DNA from: Labilithrix sp.
GTDB taxonomy: Bacteria; Myxococcota_A; Polyangia; Polyangiales; Polyangiaceae
Assembly (NCBI GenBank): GCA_019637155.1
Contig: JAHBWE010000012.1
Location: 62,001 to 126,000 of the forward strand
Reading direction: 5' to 3'
DNA length: 64,000 nucleotides
Shown: positions 7,448-16,422 of the stretch, one piece after another
Position numbering within the stretch: position 1 is the stretch's first letter
Layout of the letters: every line of letters begins with the position of its first letter
The notes under the pieces: generated by a model
Told to the model about the DNA's origin: nothing
Databases searched by the model: none
What the model saw: the letters and a program-made list of their open reading frames with translations, nothing else
Translations under genes and position numbers: made by a program

Positions 7448-9470
7448 CTCCGGTCGCGGCGGCCGCCCTCGGCGCATCTTCCGACAGCCGGCGCGCGAGC
7501 TCCGCGAGGCCGTGCGTGAGGTTGTCTCGGTACGTGCGGAACGGCAAGCCGAGGGCCTCGGCGATCGCCTCCTGCTTGTCGCCTCGCGGCGCGAGGTAGG
7601 TCGCCTCGATGGCGCTCTTCCACCTCGCGCCGCGGGAGGTGGTCGCCATCGCGGCGAGCTCTCGCTCCACCGTCCGGCGAAAGGCGACCTCACCCGGCGC
7701 GCCGTGTCCCGTGAAGCGCGCGGCGAACGAGGTGCGCGCGAACGCCTTCGGATCGCGTGCCGCTCGGAGCGCCGCGCGGAGATCGCCGAGCCCGACGGTC
7801 GCGATCTCCGTGTTCGACGGCAGGCTCCTCACCGCGCCCGCGCCGGCGTACGCCGCGCAGACGTACTGCGCGGTGCGGGTGCCGCGCAGATCGAGCTGCC
7901 ACAGCGAGAACGCCTTGCCGCTCATCTCGAAGGGCCGAGGGAGCTCTACGTAGCCGCGCGACTCCCAGACGCGCGCCCACCGGAAGCCGCTCGGCGCGAC
8001 GATCCAGCGCACGGCGAGGTTCGGCGTCGTGAGCAGGACACGCGCGTCGTGCGCGACGCGGAGCTGGATCGTCGGTCCGATGTCGCGACGCGTGGCGCAG
8101 TCGAGCTGCAGGCGCTGGAGCGAACCGCGCTCGTGCGGCGCGAGCCCGAGGCGGCTCATCTCGGCGTGCGCGATCGCGATCGCGGGATCGCACTCGTGGT
8201 CGGCGGGGATCTCTCCTGGAGCGAGCACGAGCTCGACCCACATGCCGCGCGGGCGCCGCCTCGCGTCGCGCGCGACCGTCGTCGCTCCCCGCTGCCACGC
8301 GAGCGAGCGCTCCCACGCCCGTCGTGCGCCGGCGCCGTCGACCTCGTCGACGAGCCGCGCGAGCACCGGCACGTCGTCGTCGCGGAGCTCGTCGACGTAG
8401 AGGTCGTGCGCGGCGGCCTCGAAGGTGCGACGAATGGACGGCTGGCGGCAGAACATCCACGCGAGGGCGCTCACGCTCGCGCGCATCCGCGACGCGAGCT
8501 CGCCGCGACCGAGCTCGTCGCAATATCGCTCGACGGCGCGGGCAGAGAGGGCGGCGTGACGATCGGGCTCTCGCCATCGGAGCTCCGACTCGACGACGTC
8601 GCGGACGAGATCGTGCACGACGATCCCCTCGGGGCTGCACCGGACGTAGGGCCGTCGCTGGAGCCAGCGGAACGTCGCGAGCGCCTCCCCGTCGCTCGTC
8701 AGGTGCTGGAGCATCGACTGCGTGAGCGCGGGGACGACGGTGGCGGACTCGAGCGCGCGCCGTTGACGCTCCGTGAGCGATCGCTCCACGAGCCCGTCGA
8801 GCAGCGCGCGGAGGAGGTCGGGCTTCGGCGCCCCGGCGGAGGTGGGGAGCGCGCCGTCGGGATCCTCCGCCACGACGGCGAGCGCGAGCGGGTGTCCGCC
8901 GGTGAACGACGCGAGGCGCGCGTGGTGTCGCCGCGCGATCCCGGAGCCGCGCAAGAAGGTCTCGCACTCGGCGGGATTGAAGTTCTCGAGCGGCATCGCG
9001 TGCACGCGCTCGGCGAGGCCGGGGCCGCGCCACTCACGCGAAGGCGCATCGCGCGACGCGACGACGACGAGCCCGCCGCTCTCCCCCGCCGCGCTCATCT
9101 CGTCCGCGAGCCATCCCTCGAGCGCCGCCGCCACCTCGAAGGCGTCGAGCATGAGGATGGGCCGCGCGCGGTGGCCGAGGAGCGCTCGCAGCCGCGCCGG
9201 AGGACGCACGCCGAGCGCGGTCGCGAAGGCGCAGACGAGCTGCGCCGGGCTCGGCTCGAGCTGGTCGACGCGCACGAGCGCGACCGGGCGCCCGGCCGCC
9301 ACGAGGTGCCGCTCCGCCTCGCGCAGCAAGGACGTCTTGCCGATCCCGCCGGGCCCGTGCACCCATACGAGCGCGGTGCGCTGCTCCTTCGCGAGGAGCG
9401 CGATCCGCCGGAGCTCTTGCCGGCGCCCCACGAAGGCCGCGACCGTGCCGCTGGCTCGCCGCCGCCCCAT
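7440..9470 (-). CDS. STAND/AAA-type ATPase, probable signalling protein
   Basis: The protein has 676 residues from the ATG at 9470 (a GTG lies one codon earlier). Residues about 12-25 carry FVGRRQELRRI, the usual opening of a STAND NTPase, and GPGGIGKTSLL near 40 is the Walker A loop. LMLDAFEV is the Walker B strand, and VVVASRDAPS is a sensor-1 strand. A predicted winged-helix segment follows around LTERQRRALESATVVPALTQ. The C-terminal ~250 residues are not recognised, but the end KQEAIAEALGLPFRTYRDNLTHGLAELARRL resembles a regulator-type helix-turn-helix. MalT/AfsR-like proteins share this layout and act as ATP-dependent switches in transcription. The target and inducer are unknown, and no partner gene is obvious. 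Confidence 0.75.
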   Translation of the reverse strand: MGRRRASGTVAAFVGRRQELRRIALLAKEQRTALVWVHGPGGIGKTSLLREAERHLVAAGRPVALVRVDQLEPSPAQLVCAFATALGVRPPARLRALLGHRARPILMLDAFEVAAALEGWLADEMSAAGESGGLVVVASRDAPSREWRGPGLAERVHAMPLENFNPAECETFLRGSGIARRHHARLASFTGGHPLALAVVAEDPDGALPTSAGAPKPDLLRALLDGLVERSLTERQRRALESATVVPALTQSMLQHLTSDGEALATFRWLQRRPYVRCSPEGIVVHDLVRDVVESELRWREPDRHAALSARAVERYCDELGRGELASRMRASVSALAWMFCRQPSIRRTFEAAAHDLYVDELRDDDVPVLARLVDEVDGAGARRAWERSLAWQRGATTVARDARRRPRGMWVELVLAPGEIPADHECDPAIAIAHAEMSRLGLAPHERGSLQRLQLDCATRRDIGPTIQLRVAHDARVLLTTPNLAVRWIVAPSGFRWARVWESRGYVELPRPFEMSGKAFSLWQLDLRGTRTAQYVCAAYAGAGAVRSLPSNTEIATVGLGDLRAALRAARDPKAFARTSFAARFTGHGAPGEVAFRRTVERELAAMATTSRGARWKSAIEATYLAPRGDKQEAIAEALGLPFRTYRDNLTHGLAELARRLSEDAPRAAAATGAT

Positions 9471-9524
9471 CACGAAGAGAGACCATACCCGGTCACCCCG
9501 TCGCGGAGAAGACCGCGCCGGCGG

Positions 9525-10142
9525 TCAGGTCGGCGGAACGGCGGGGTTCAGCCCGGCGAGCACGTTGAGCTTCTCTCGCAGCGCGAGGAAGCCGGCGCGC
9601 TCGACGATGACGTCGGGACGCGGAGCGGAGCAGGAGTGCTCCGCCCGCAACGTGAACGGGGCCGAAGCGTCCGCCACCGTCAGCTCCATCGACAGGCTCG
9701 AGCCGTCGTACCCCGCGCAGCCGGCGTCGGCCGCGGCGAGGTCTTCCCGGAGCGCCTCGACGAGCGCGCGCAGCGCCGCCGCGTCGTCGTCGGTGAGCGT
9801 GACCGTGAAGGTGGTCCGCGCGTCTCCCGCATCGGCGCCGGCGTCCACGAGGCTCTCGCATGCGTCGACCAGCATCGTCTTCGCGGCGAAGTCGACCGTC
9901 ATCGATCTCGCGTCGTACGCCGACCCGGGGCACTGCGTGAGAGAACCGAAGCTCGACTGCTCGTGCCGCAGGCGCGCCGGGCTCCGAAAGCGCGCCGCCG
10001 GATCGTCGGCGCTCGGCGGCGACGTGACGTCCGTCAGTCCGCCTCCGTCGATCGCGGCGCTCGCGTCCGGCGCGGACCGATCGCTGCACGCCCCGGCGAG
10101 CATGAGTGTAAGTGTCAATTTCATGAAAAAGCGCGATTGCAT
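9525..10142 (-). CDS. Small lipoprotein of unknown function
   Basis: Two starts are possible: 10142 (MQSRFFMKLTLTL, 205 residues) or 10124 (MKLTLTLMLAGAC). Neither has a good ribosome-binding site. Both yield a lipobox LAGAC, so the protein should be lipid-anchored. The spacer (SDRSAPDASAAIDGGG) is typical of lipoproteins in this genome. The mature domain has four to five cysteines and an Ala/Asp-rich helical segment (TDDDAAALRALVEALREDL). I cannot place it in a family. It lies between the STAND ATPase gene and the monooxygenase gene on the same strand, with 54 and 59 bp gaps, so it could be co-transcribed with either. Confidence 0.7.
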   Translation of the reverse strand: MQSRFFMKLTLTLMLAGACSDRSAPDASAAIDGGGLTDVTSPPSADDPAARFRSPARLRHEQSSFGSLTQCPGSAYDARSMTVDFAAKTMLVDACESLVDAGADAGDARTTFTVTLTDDDAAALRALVEALREDLAAADAGCAGYDGSSLSMELTVADASAPFTLRAEHSCSAPRPDVIVERAGFLALREKLNVLAGLNPAVPPT

Positions 10143-10201
10143 CACACGAAACGCTACCGCGCAGAGCGAACGGTACAAAGCGCAGCCGGAGCGCTCACGC
10201 G

Positions 10202-11368
10202 CTATGCGCGGCCGATGGCGAGGAGCTTCGCCGTTGGCTCCTGGAGCACGTCGGTCGGCGTCGACGTGCGAGCGGCGAGCGACAGCGCGGGCATCAACAT
10301 GCGATCGCGAAGGAAGCGGCCGAGCGGGTTCGTGATCTCGGCCAGGGCGCCGAGGCGGGCCGACATCCGGGCCACCCGCCCGACCGCGCTCTGCCGGCGC
10401 GCCTGGTAGCTCGCGAACGCGCTCTCCAGCCTGGTCGCACGACGCAGCTCGTCGAGCAAGACCGCGACGTCGACGAGCGCGCTGTTGGCCCCCTGCCCCA
10501 GGTTCGGTGCCATCGCGTGCGCGGCGTCGCCGACCAGCACCTGACGCTCGCTCCACCACCATAGACAATGGACCGAGAGGACCGGGTTGACGAGGAGGTC
10601 CTCCCAGCGCTCGAGGCGCGCGAGGATCGACGCGGCCGGCGGATACGCGCGCGCCCAGGCCGAACGGAATCGCTCGAGGTCGCGGTCCGCGAGCGCGCGG
10701 CGAACGTCACGGCCGCCCGCCGACGCGTAGACGTACGCGCCGCCGGGGACGGCGAAGCTCCCGAAGAGACCGGCGCTGGTCCAGGCCTCCTCGCCGCGCG
10801 GCTCCACCCCCGCGACGACCGCGCGGACGTAGCTCAGGCCCGGCCGGCTCACGCTCGCCTCGTGATCGCCCGCTTCACGAACGCGCGAGTGCACGCCGTC
10901 GGCCCCGATCACGAAGTCGCCGCGCAGCCGGCGCGTGCGAGCGCCTCCGTCCATGCGCACCGTGATCCCGCCGGTCCGATCGCTGCTGATGACCTCGGCG
11001 CCGAAGAGGCGCTCGATGTTCGGCTCGGCGAGGACCGCGTCGAGCAGCAGTTGCTGCAGGTCGGCCCGCCGGACCATCATCACCTTGGGCGTCGTGCCCG
11101 GTGGAACGAACAGCACGCGTCCAGCTCCGTCGACGATCCGCGGGGCGGGGACGCGGACCGCGACCGCCGCGAGCGCGGGGCCGAGGCCGATCGACTCGAG
11201 CACGGCGAGCCCGTTCTCGGCGATGCCGATCCCGGCGCCGACCCCCTTGGGATCGGCGACGCGCTCGAGGAGCGTGACCCTGGCGCCGGCGCGCGCGAGG
11301 AGGATGGAAGCGGCGGTGCCGGCGATCGCCCCGCCGACGACGATGACGTGGAGTGCCTCGATGTTCAT
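10202..11368 (-). CDS. FAD-dependent monooxygenase (PHBH fold)
   Basis: This 388-residue protein carries all three fingerprints of class A flavoprotein hydroxylases. They are the dinucleotide-binding loop VVGGAIAGTAASILLARAG near the N-terminus, the DG motif GADGVHSRVR around residue 155, and the second FAD/GD motif VLVGDAAHAMAPNLGQGAN around 290. Such enzymes use NAD(P)H and O2 to hydroxylate or epoxidise small aromatic or polyketide-like substrates in the cytoplasm. The C-terminus is unremarkable. It is divergently transcribed from the AraC regulator at 11487, and the 118-bp gap presumably contains both promoters. The arrangement suggests that the regulator controls this enzyme. The substrate is not predictable. 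Confidence 0.88.
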   Translation of the reverse strand: MNIEALHVIVVGGAIAGTAASILLARAGARVTLLERVADPKGVGAGIGIAENGLAVLESIGLGPALAAVAVRVPAPRIVDGAGRVLFVPPGTTPKVMMVRRADLQQLLLDAVLAEPNIERLFGAEVISSDRTGGITVRMDGGARTRRLRGDFVIGADGVHSRVREAGDHEASVSRPGLSYVRAVVAGVEPRGEEAWTSAGLFGSFAVPGGAYVYASAGGRDVRRALADRDLERFRSAWARAYPPAASILARLERWEDLLVNPVLSVHCLWWWSERQVLVGDAAHAMAPNLGQGANSALVDVAVLLDELRRATRLESAFASYQARRQSAVGRVARMSARLGALAEITNPLGRFLRDRMLMPALSLAARTSTPTDVLQEPTAKLLAIGRA

Positions 11369-11486
11369 GCCCTCACCATGGCATCGGCCGACGACGCCGG
11401 TGATGACCGGCGCCGCCAGCGTTGTGACGTTGCCCGCCAGGGCTCCCGATTGTGACCAGGGCGCGAACCAGGGGATACTGCGCGCG

Positions 11487-12491
11487 ATGGACGGTCACAC
11501 GGTCCTTGCCGCGCTCACGCAGGAGGTCCTGATCGCGGCTAGCGCGCTCGGCGTGGACACCGAGGGCATCGTGAAGGACGCGGGCCTCGACTCCGCGGTG
11601 CTCGCCGATCCCGACGGCCGCGTGCCGCTCCAGGCCCATTTCCGGATGTGGGAGCTCTTGTCGAAGAAGCCCATCGGGCTCGAGCTCGGCGCGCGCCTCG
11701 GCATCGCGGGCATGGGCGTGATCGGCTACGCGATGCAGCACGGCGCGACCGTCGGCGACGCGCTCGCGTTCCAGCGCCGCTACCGCGCGGTGCTCCACCC
11801 CGACGTCGTCCCCACCTTCGAGCGCCGCGACGACGCGAACGGATCGCGGGTCGTGTTCACGCGGAGGATCGCGCCGCCGTTCATCATGCTCCGCGAGCCG
11901 GTCGAGGCGCAGGCCTCCGCGATCGTCGCGATGATGCGCCGGCTCATCGGCGATCCGCTCCGACCTGCGTTCGTCGCGCTGCCGTTGTCCCGTCCCGCCG
12001 AGCCGTCGCGGCAGGAGAAGTTCTTCCAGTGCCCGGTGGCGTGGAGCGCGAGCGCGCTCGAGGTGGCGTTCGACGCGGCGCTGCTCGACGCTCCGCTCCC
12101 GCGCTCCGACGCGCAGCTCTTCGGCTACCTCGCGCGCCGCGCCGCCGACCTCCACGCCGCGCTGCCGCCGGAGGCGAGCTGGGCCGCGCGCGCGCGCCGT
12201 GAGATCGGGCTCCTCTTGGCGGAGGGCGAGCCTCGCCTGCCCGACGTCGCGAAGCGCCTCGGCGTCTCCGAGCGGACGCTCCATCGCCGGCTCGAAGGAG
12301 AGTCGACCAACTTCGCGTCCCTCGTCGACGAAGCCCGCCGCGAGCGCGCCCTCCTCCTCATCGCCGACCCCGCCCTCAGCGCCAGCGAGCTCGCGTTCCT
12401 ACTCGGCTATTCGGAGCCCGCCGCGTTCTTCCGCGCCTTCAAGCGCTGGACGGGAGAAACGCCAAAATCGTATAGAAACGCCACGGGATAA
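11487..12491 (+). CDS. AraC-family regulator with arabinose_bd-type N-terminus
   Basis: I chose the ATG at 11487, giving 334 residues, the usual length of the OruR/ArgR-like AraC subgroup. Residues about 15-190 match that subgroup's N-terminal ligand domain (PLQAHFRMWELL, GVIGYAMQHGATVGDALAFQRRYRAVL). The C-terminal ~100 residues contain the twin helix-turn-helix: VAKRLGVSERTLHRRLEGESTNF, then the AraC signature ASELAFLLGYSEPAAFFRAFKRWTGETPKSYR. It is divergent from the flavin monooxygenase and most likely regulates that gene and itself. Convergent with the lipoprotein at 12627. Confidence 0.9.
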   Translation: MDGHTVLAALTQEVLIAASALGVDTEGIVKDAGLDSAVLADPDGRVPLQAHFRMWELLSKKPIGLELGARLGIAGMGVIGYAMQHGATVGDALAFQRRYRAVLHPDVVPTFERRDDANGSRVVFTRRIAPPFIMLREPVEAQASAIVAMMRRLIGDPLRPAFVALPLSRPAEPSRQEKFFQCPVAWSASALEVAFDAALLDAPLPRSDAQLFGYLARRAADLHAALPPEASWAARARREIGLLLAEGEPRLPDVAKRLGVSERTLHRRLEGESTNFASLVDEARRERALLLIADPALSASELAFLLGYSEPAAFFRAFKRWTGETPKSYRNATG

Positions 12492-12524
12492 TACGCCCTA
12501 TTCAGCGGAGGCCGCCCCCGACGC

Positions 12525-12609
12525 GAACCACTCGGGTGGTTCCGAACTCGAGAGCATGAACTCTCGACGGTACCCTACCGCCCCGCGAGCGCGTCAACGA
12601 ATGTTCGTT
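12525..12609. terminator. Cluster of three short hairpins between convergent genes
   Basis: Between the AraC stop (12491) and the minus-strand lipoprotein stop (12627) lie three small inverted repeats: gaaccac/gtggttc (12525-12531, 12536-12542), tcgagag/ctctcga (12548-12554, 12561-12567) and aacgaa/ttcgtt (12596-12601, 12604-12609). No long T-run follows. A bidirectional termination region is the simplest reading. Confidence 0.45.
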
Positions 12610-12626
12610 CGCCCGAACTCACTCGC

Positions 12627-13490
12627 TCAGCGCGTCGCGACCTTGCGCGCCTTGACGCGCTTCGCGAGCACCTTGCACTTCGCGGCGGAGGGTCGCGTGT
12701 TCACGAAGGCGACCGCGTCGCGGCACGCGTCGAGCGTGGTCCGGTCGCAGGTCAGCTTCGCGTAGCCCACGCACGTGCTGTCCGCGCTGGAGCTCACCTG
12801 CGCCAGCAGCGTGGCCGGCGTCTCGGGGGCCGGAGCGGGCTCCGGCGACGGGAGCGCCGCGGCGACCAGCGGGGCGGCCGCCGGCTTCGCGTCGCCGTTC
12901 ACGGCGGGCGCGGCCGATGCGGTGACGAGCTTGTCGACCGGGACGTCGGCGAACATCGTCGCGAACGCGCGCTCCGCCCCGTCCGCGCTCTCCGGAGCGA
13001 AGTCCCACTTCTTCCAGAGCATCACGCCGTCGGCGGAGAAGAGGAAGTCACGGACCGTCGCGCCGACGATCCTCTTGTCACACTTCGGCTCGCTGTCGCT
13101 GCAGTGACGCTCGTACGTCGCGACGTTGACGAGGACCGTCTCCGCGCGCGACGCCTTCGCCGTCTCGCGGATCATCGACGCGACGCTCGCAGGAACGTCG
13201 AACCCGTCGATGCCGCCGGCGCCGCGCCCATACGTCGTGCAGACGAGCGCGGGATCCGACGGCGCGACCACATCGATGCGACGCGACTCGAGGAGCGCCT
13301 TCATCTTGTCGCCGCTCACGCTCGCCGACGCCGCCGACGACGCCGGCGCTCCGCGGTCGCACTCCACCGTGAGCACCGCCGCCTTGCCCGACGCGCGGCC
13401 GCTGAACGCAGGGCTCTCGGCCGTGTTGCTCAGAGCGCCGCACCCGACGAGCGCCGCGACAGCCGCAACCACGAGACCGATGCGCACCAT
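12627..13490 (-). CDS. Lipoprotein of unknown function
   Basis: This 287-residue lipoprotein starts MVRIGLVVAAVAALVGC with the lipobox Cys at 17. Residues about 35-180 form a globular part with four cysteines (VECDRG, LVCTTYG, ERHCSDSEPKCDKR). The segments TVLVNVATYERH and FLFSADGVMLWKKWDF suggest an alternating beta-sheet fold. A Pro/Ala linker (about 195-230) leads to a second small domain with two Cys pairs (STCVGYAKLTCDRTTLDAC) and a Lys/Arg-rich tail. A similar tail containing CRDAV..VNTRPSAAKC occurs in other lipoproteins I associate with myxobacteria, but I cannot name the family. Confidence 0.75.
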   Translation of the reverse strand: MVRIGLVVAAVAALVGCGALSNTAESPAFSGRASGKAAVLTVECDRGAPASSAASASVSGDKMKALLESRRIDVVAPSDPALVCTTYGRGAGGIDGFDVPASVASMIRETAKASRAETVLVNVATYERHCSDSEPKCDKRIVGATVRDFLFSADGVMLWKKWDFAPESADGAERAFATMFADVPVDKLVTASAAPAVNGDAKPAAAPLVAAALPSPEPAPAPETPATLLAQVSSSADSTCVGYAKLTCDRTTLDACRDAVAFVNTRPSAAKCKVLAKRVKARKVATR

Positions 13491-13687
13491 GTGGGCTCTT
13501 CAAACAAGCTCCGTGCCGCGCCTCGCGTCCTCCAAAAGTCAGCTAAGTGCGCGAATTCTGGTGCTCGCTGATGCCTACATTGGGTTCTGCTGTGGTACGA
13601 ATGCTCCACCCCCCCAGGGGCCTTCGCATGCGCACGTGGGCCGCGTTGCGGTGGGTGTCTGGGCGCTCCATCATGCGATCTTCGTGG

Positions 13688-14713
13688 ATGAAGGACGCGG
13701 CCTGCCTTCTCGACTGCCTCGCGACGAGCTACCGGCTCGACCTCGACGGCGCGGAGTACGTGGCCCAGCTCGCCGAAGCGGCGGCGTCGTTGCTCGATCG
13801 CGGGCTCGGCGTCATCGCCTACACGTACGACGCGCGCGATCGCGCGCGCCCCACGATCGACCACTTCGCGGTCTCGAAGCGCTTCGATCCGAGCTGGCTC
13901 CCGTCGTTCGACGCGGCCATCGAAGCCGCGGCGCTCGACGTCGGGAGCCCATCGCATCCGGCGGGCTTCCACGTGTGGGAGCACATGTTGTGCGGGCAGG
14001 CGAGCGCGGTCCCGAAGATGCGCTCCTTCCTCCCGCTCTTCGCGCACCTCGGCGGCGCGCGCGACGCCTTCGCCGTCAACGCGCTGGACGCGAGCGGTCA
14101 GGGGCTCTGGCTCGGCGCTCCCTTGCCATCCACGGTGAGGGAGCCGCGCGAGCAATTCACCCTCTTTACCCGATTCGCGGCGCACCTCACGTCGGCCGTG
14201 CGCCTCCGCAGGAGCGCCACGAAGCCGAGACCGGCGGCCATCCTCGCGCCGAGCGGAGCGCTGCTCCATGCCGAGGAAGGCGAGGAAGGTGTCGTCGACG
14301 CGCGCGAGGATCTCCGGCGCGCGGCCCTCGCGTTCGACGAGGCGCGCACGAAGAAGATGCGTGACGACGTCGATCTCGCGACGCGTCGTTGGCGTCCGCT
14401 CGTCCTCTCGCGCTGGTCGCTCTTGGACGACTTCGACTCGGACGGACGACGTTTCGTCGTGGCCGTCGCCAACCCGCCGCCGACGCGGCCGCCACGCAAC
14501 GACCTCAGCGAGCGTGAGCACCAGGTCTTGACCCAAGCGCACATGGGTCGCTCGACCAAGAGCATCGCGTACGAGCTCGGCCTCTCGGACTCGACCGTCC
14601 GCGTGCTTCTCCATCGAGCCGCGCGAAAGCTCGGTGCGTCCACGCGCGAAGACGCGCTCGCGCGCTTCGCCGCGCTCGCGTCGGCTCACGATCGCGAAGA
14701 GCCCGAACCTTAG
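13688..14713 (+). CDS. LuxR-type regulator, copy A
   Basis: The protein has 341 residues. I chose the ATG at 13688 because MKDAACLLDCLATSYRLDL aligns with the start of the paralogue at 16423 (MKQAALLLDFLTASYRLEL); the frame is open to 13547, but the extra residues are not shared. Residues 1-~200 are an unrecognised sensory domain conserved between the copies. The C-terminal ~65 residues are a LuxR helix-turn-helix: LSEREHQVLTQAHMGRSTKS, then IAYELGLSDSTVRVLLHRAARKLG. There is no receiver or autoinducer-binding domain. The gene sits 65 bp before a beta-helix lipoprotein whose promoter carries the TTTACGT element, so this protein or its copy is the prime candidate to bind that element. That link is inference. 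Confidence 0.85.
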   Translation: MKDAACLLDCLATSYRLDLDGAEYVAQLAEAAASLLDRGLGVIAYTYDARDRARPTIDHFAVSKRFDPSWLPSFDAAIEAAALDVGSPSHPAGFHVWEHMLCGQASAVPKMRSFLPLFAHLGGARDAFAVNALDASGQGLWLGAPLPSTVREPREQFTLFTRFAAHLTSAVRLRRSATKPRPAAILAPSGALLHAEEGEEGVVDAREDLRRAALAFDEARTKKMRDDVDLATRRWRPLVLSRWSLLDDFDSDGRRFVVAVANPPPTRPPRNDLSEREHQVLTQAHMGRSTKSIAYELGLSDSTVRVLLHRAARKLGASTREDALARFAALASAHDREEPEP

Positions 14714-14717
14714 AAAG

Positions 14718-14731
14718 TGTTTACGTTTACA
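14718..14731 (+). promoter_or_regulatory. TTTACGT element, site 1
   Basis: The sequence tgtttacgtttaca contains two tandem GTTTAC half-sites. It ends 47 bp before the ATG of the lipoprotein at 14779. The same 14-mer and much of its downstream flank (gtcggcctgtgaca) recur before the paralogue at 23031. Confidence 0.75.
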
Positions 14732-14778
14732 GGCACTTGGGCGTGCCTCCGGTCGGCCTGTGACAAAGTTCCGAGGCC

Positions 14779-16155
14779 ATGACACGGAACGACGCGGTGC
14801 GGATGGTTGCGCTTTGCTTGGTCGGACTCGTTGCTTGCAAGAGCAGCAGCTCCACGGAGGATCCGGCGGAGCCAGACGCAGGGCCGGTGGCGCCGAAGTG
14901 CGTGGCACCGACCGGCGACGGGACGATCCACAAGCTACAAGCCCTCGAGTCGGACGACGAGGTGTGGACCGCCGCCGGAAGCCCACACGTGATCGACTTC
15001 AGCCTGACGATCCGAGAGGGCCAGAAGCTCACCGTCGAGCCGTGCGCGGTCGTGCAGCTCAAACGCGGGGTCGACATCGGCGTGTCGGGCGAGCTCGTCG
15101 CCGACGGCGAGCAAGATCGTCCGATCGTGTTCGAGCGCGCCGCCGACACGGCGTGGGGGAGGATCCGCGTCCAGGACGAGGGGCGCGCGCGCTTCGCCTT
15201 CGCGAAGCTCGTGGGCGGCGGCTTGATCAGCACCTCGCAGCCCGACCGGACCGCGACGCTCATCGTCGACGGCGATCCTCACTCGCCGGTCGGAGTGCAG
15301 CCGCTCGTACGGGTGGACCACCTCACCATCGAAGGCTCGGAGACGCTCGGCGCGCTCCTCGTCGAGAACGGCAGCTTCTCCGACGACTCGCGCGATCTGA
15401 CCATCACCGGCAGCCAATCGGCGCCCGTCCGCCTCTGGCAGCGCGCGGTGTCGAGCCTCCCCACGGGCACGTATACGGGCAACCAGAACGACGAGCTCCT
15501 GATCGACGGCGGCGACTTCGGCGACTACGAGATCGTCGGCGACGTCACGCTGCACGATCGCGGGCTGCCCTACCGCGTGACGTACGCGAGCCTGCGCGTC
15601 GGCAGCTCGGAGAGCGCGGGTACGCTCACGATCGAGCCTGGGGTCACCCTCCGCTTCGATCCGAAGCTGTCGCTCCACGTGTGGGCCAAGTCCACCGGCG
15701 AGGCGGCCACCGGCACCCTCCGCGCCGTCGGCACGGCCGACAAGCCCATCGTCTTCACCTCCGCCTCGGCGACGCCGGCGGCAGGCGACTGGGTCGGGAT
15801 CATCTTCAAGGGTGCACCTTCTCCGAACAACCGCATCGAGCACGCGAAGATCGCCTACGCGGGCGGCGGCTCGACGTACTCGAGCTACGACTGCGTCGCT
15901 CCGGGAGAGACGACGAGCGGAGACGACGCCGCGATCGTCTTCGCCACCAGCGCCGCCGGCCCGCCGTCCGCGTTCGTCGCGAACACGCGCATCGAGCACA
16001 GCGCGAAATTCGGCATCACGCGCGGATGGCGAGGCGACCCGATCGACTTCTTGGCGACGAACGAGTTCGCCAACGTCGCGAGCTGCTGGCAAACCCACCC
16101 ACGCGGCGCCGACGTCAACGGAAGCTGCCCCAGTCCCGTGCCCTGCCCGCAGTAG
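14779..16155 (+). CDS. Beta-helix-like lipoprotein, copy A
   Basis: This 458-residue lipoprotein starts MTRNDAVRMVALCLVGLVAC, with the lipobox Cys at 20, followed by a Ser/Asp/Pro linker. The body is built from short beta turns such as GTLTIEPGVTLRFDPKL, GTLRAVGTADKPIVFTS and NNRIEHAKIAYAG. These are typical of right-handed parallel beta-helix proteins of the type often annotated as polymorphic-outer-membrane or pectate-lyase-like. No catalytic residues of a lyase are evident, so an adhesive or structural envelope role is more likely. It is a clear paralogue of the protein at 23031 over its whole length. The promoter carries TTTACGT site 1, which implies regulation together with the desaturase/ceramidase genes. 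Confidence 0.8.
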   Translation: MTRNDAVRMVALCLVGLVACKSSSSTEDPAEPDAGPVAPKCVAPTGDGTIHKLQALESDDEVWTAAGSPHVIDFSLTIREGQKLTVEPCAVVQLKRGVDIGVSGELVADGEQDRPIVFERAADTAWGRIRVQDEGRARFAFAKLVGGGLISTSQPDRTATLIVDGDPHSPVGVQPLVRVDHLTIEGSETLGALLVENGSFSDDSRDLTITGSQSAPVRLWQRAVSSLPTGTYTGNQNDELLIDGGDFGDYEIVGDVTLHDRGLPYRVTYASLRVGSSESAGTLTIEPGVTLRFDPKLSLHVWAKSTGEAATGTLRAVGTADKPIVFTSASATPAAGDWVGIIFKGAPSPNNRIEHAKIAYAGGGSTYSSYDCVAPGETTSGDDAAIVFATSAAGPPSAFVANTRIEHSAKFGITRGWRGDPIDFLATNEFANVASCWQTHPRGADVNGSCPSPVPCPQ

Positions 16156-16422
16156 CGTGGGGTTGTACGCGGCAGTGACAATCGACTATTTGATGTCGAA
16201 GCGGTCACTCGTCAATGTCGACCCCGTCGAGGAGTCTCGTGCGGGGCCGCGCTGCGGGTGATTTGCAATTGCAATGGTGACTCCCGTCTAGGCGCTCTGC
16301 ACGGGATTCAGGCAGCCGGGCAGCAGCGGCTGTGAGCCCTGCGCGGACGATGCAGGGCGCCCGCGAGCACCGTAGCGTCGACGATTGCAACGTGCGCCGC
16401 GCGGCACGAAGATGCGGGGACG

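Noticed and set aside
13547..13687. N-terminal extension of LuxR copy A
   Set aside because: The frame is open, but the extra 47 residues have no match in the paralogue, which starts at the equivalent of 13688.
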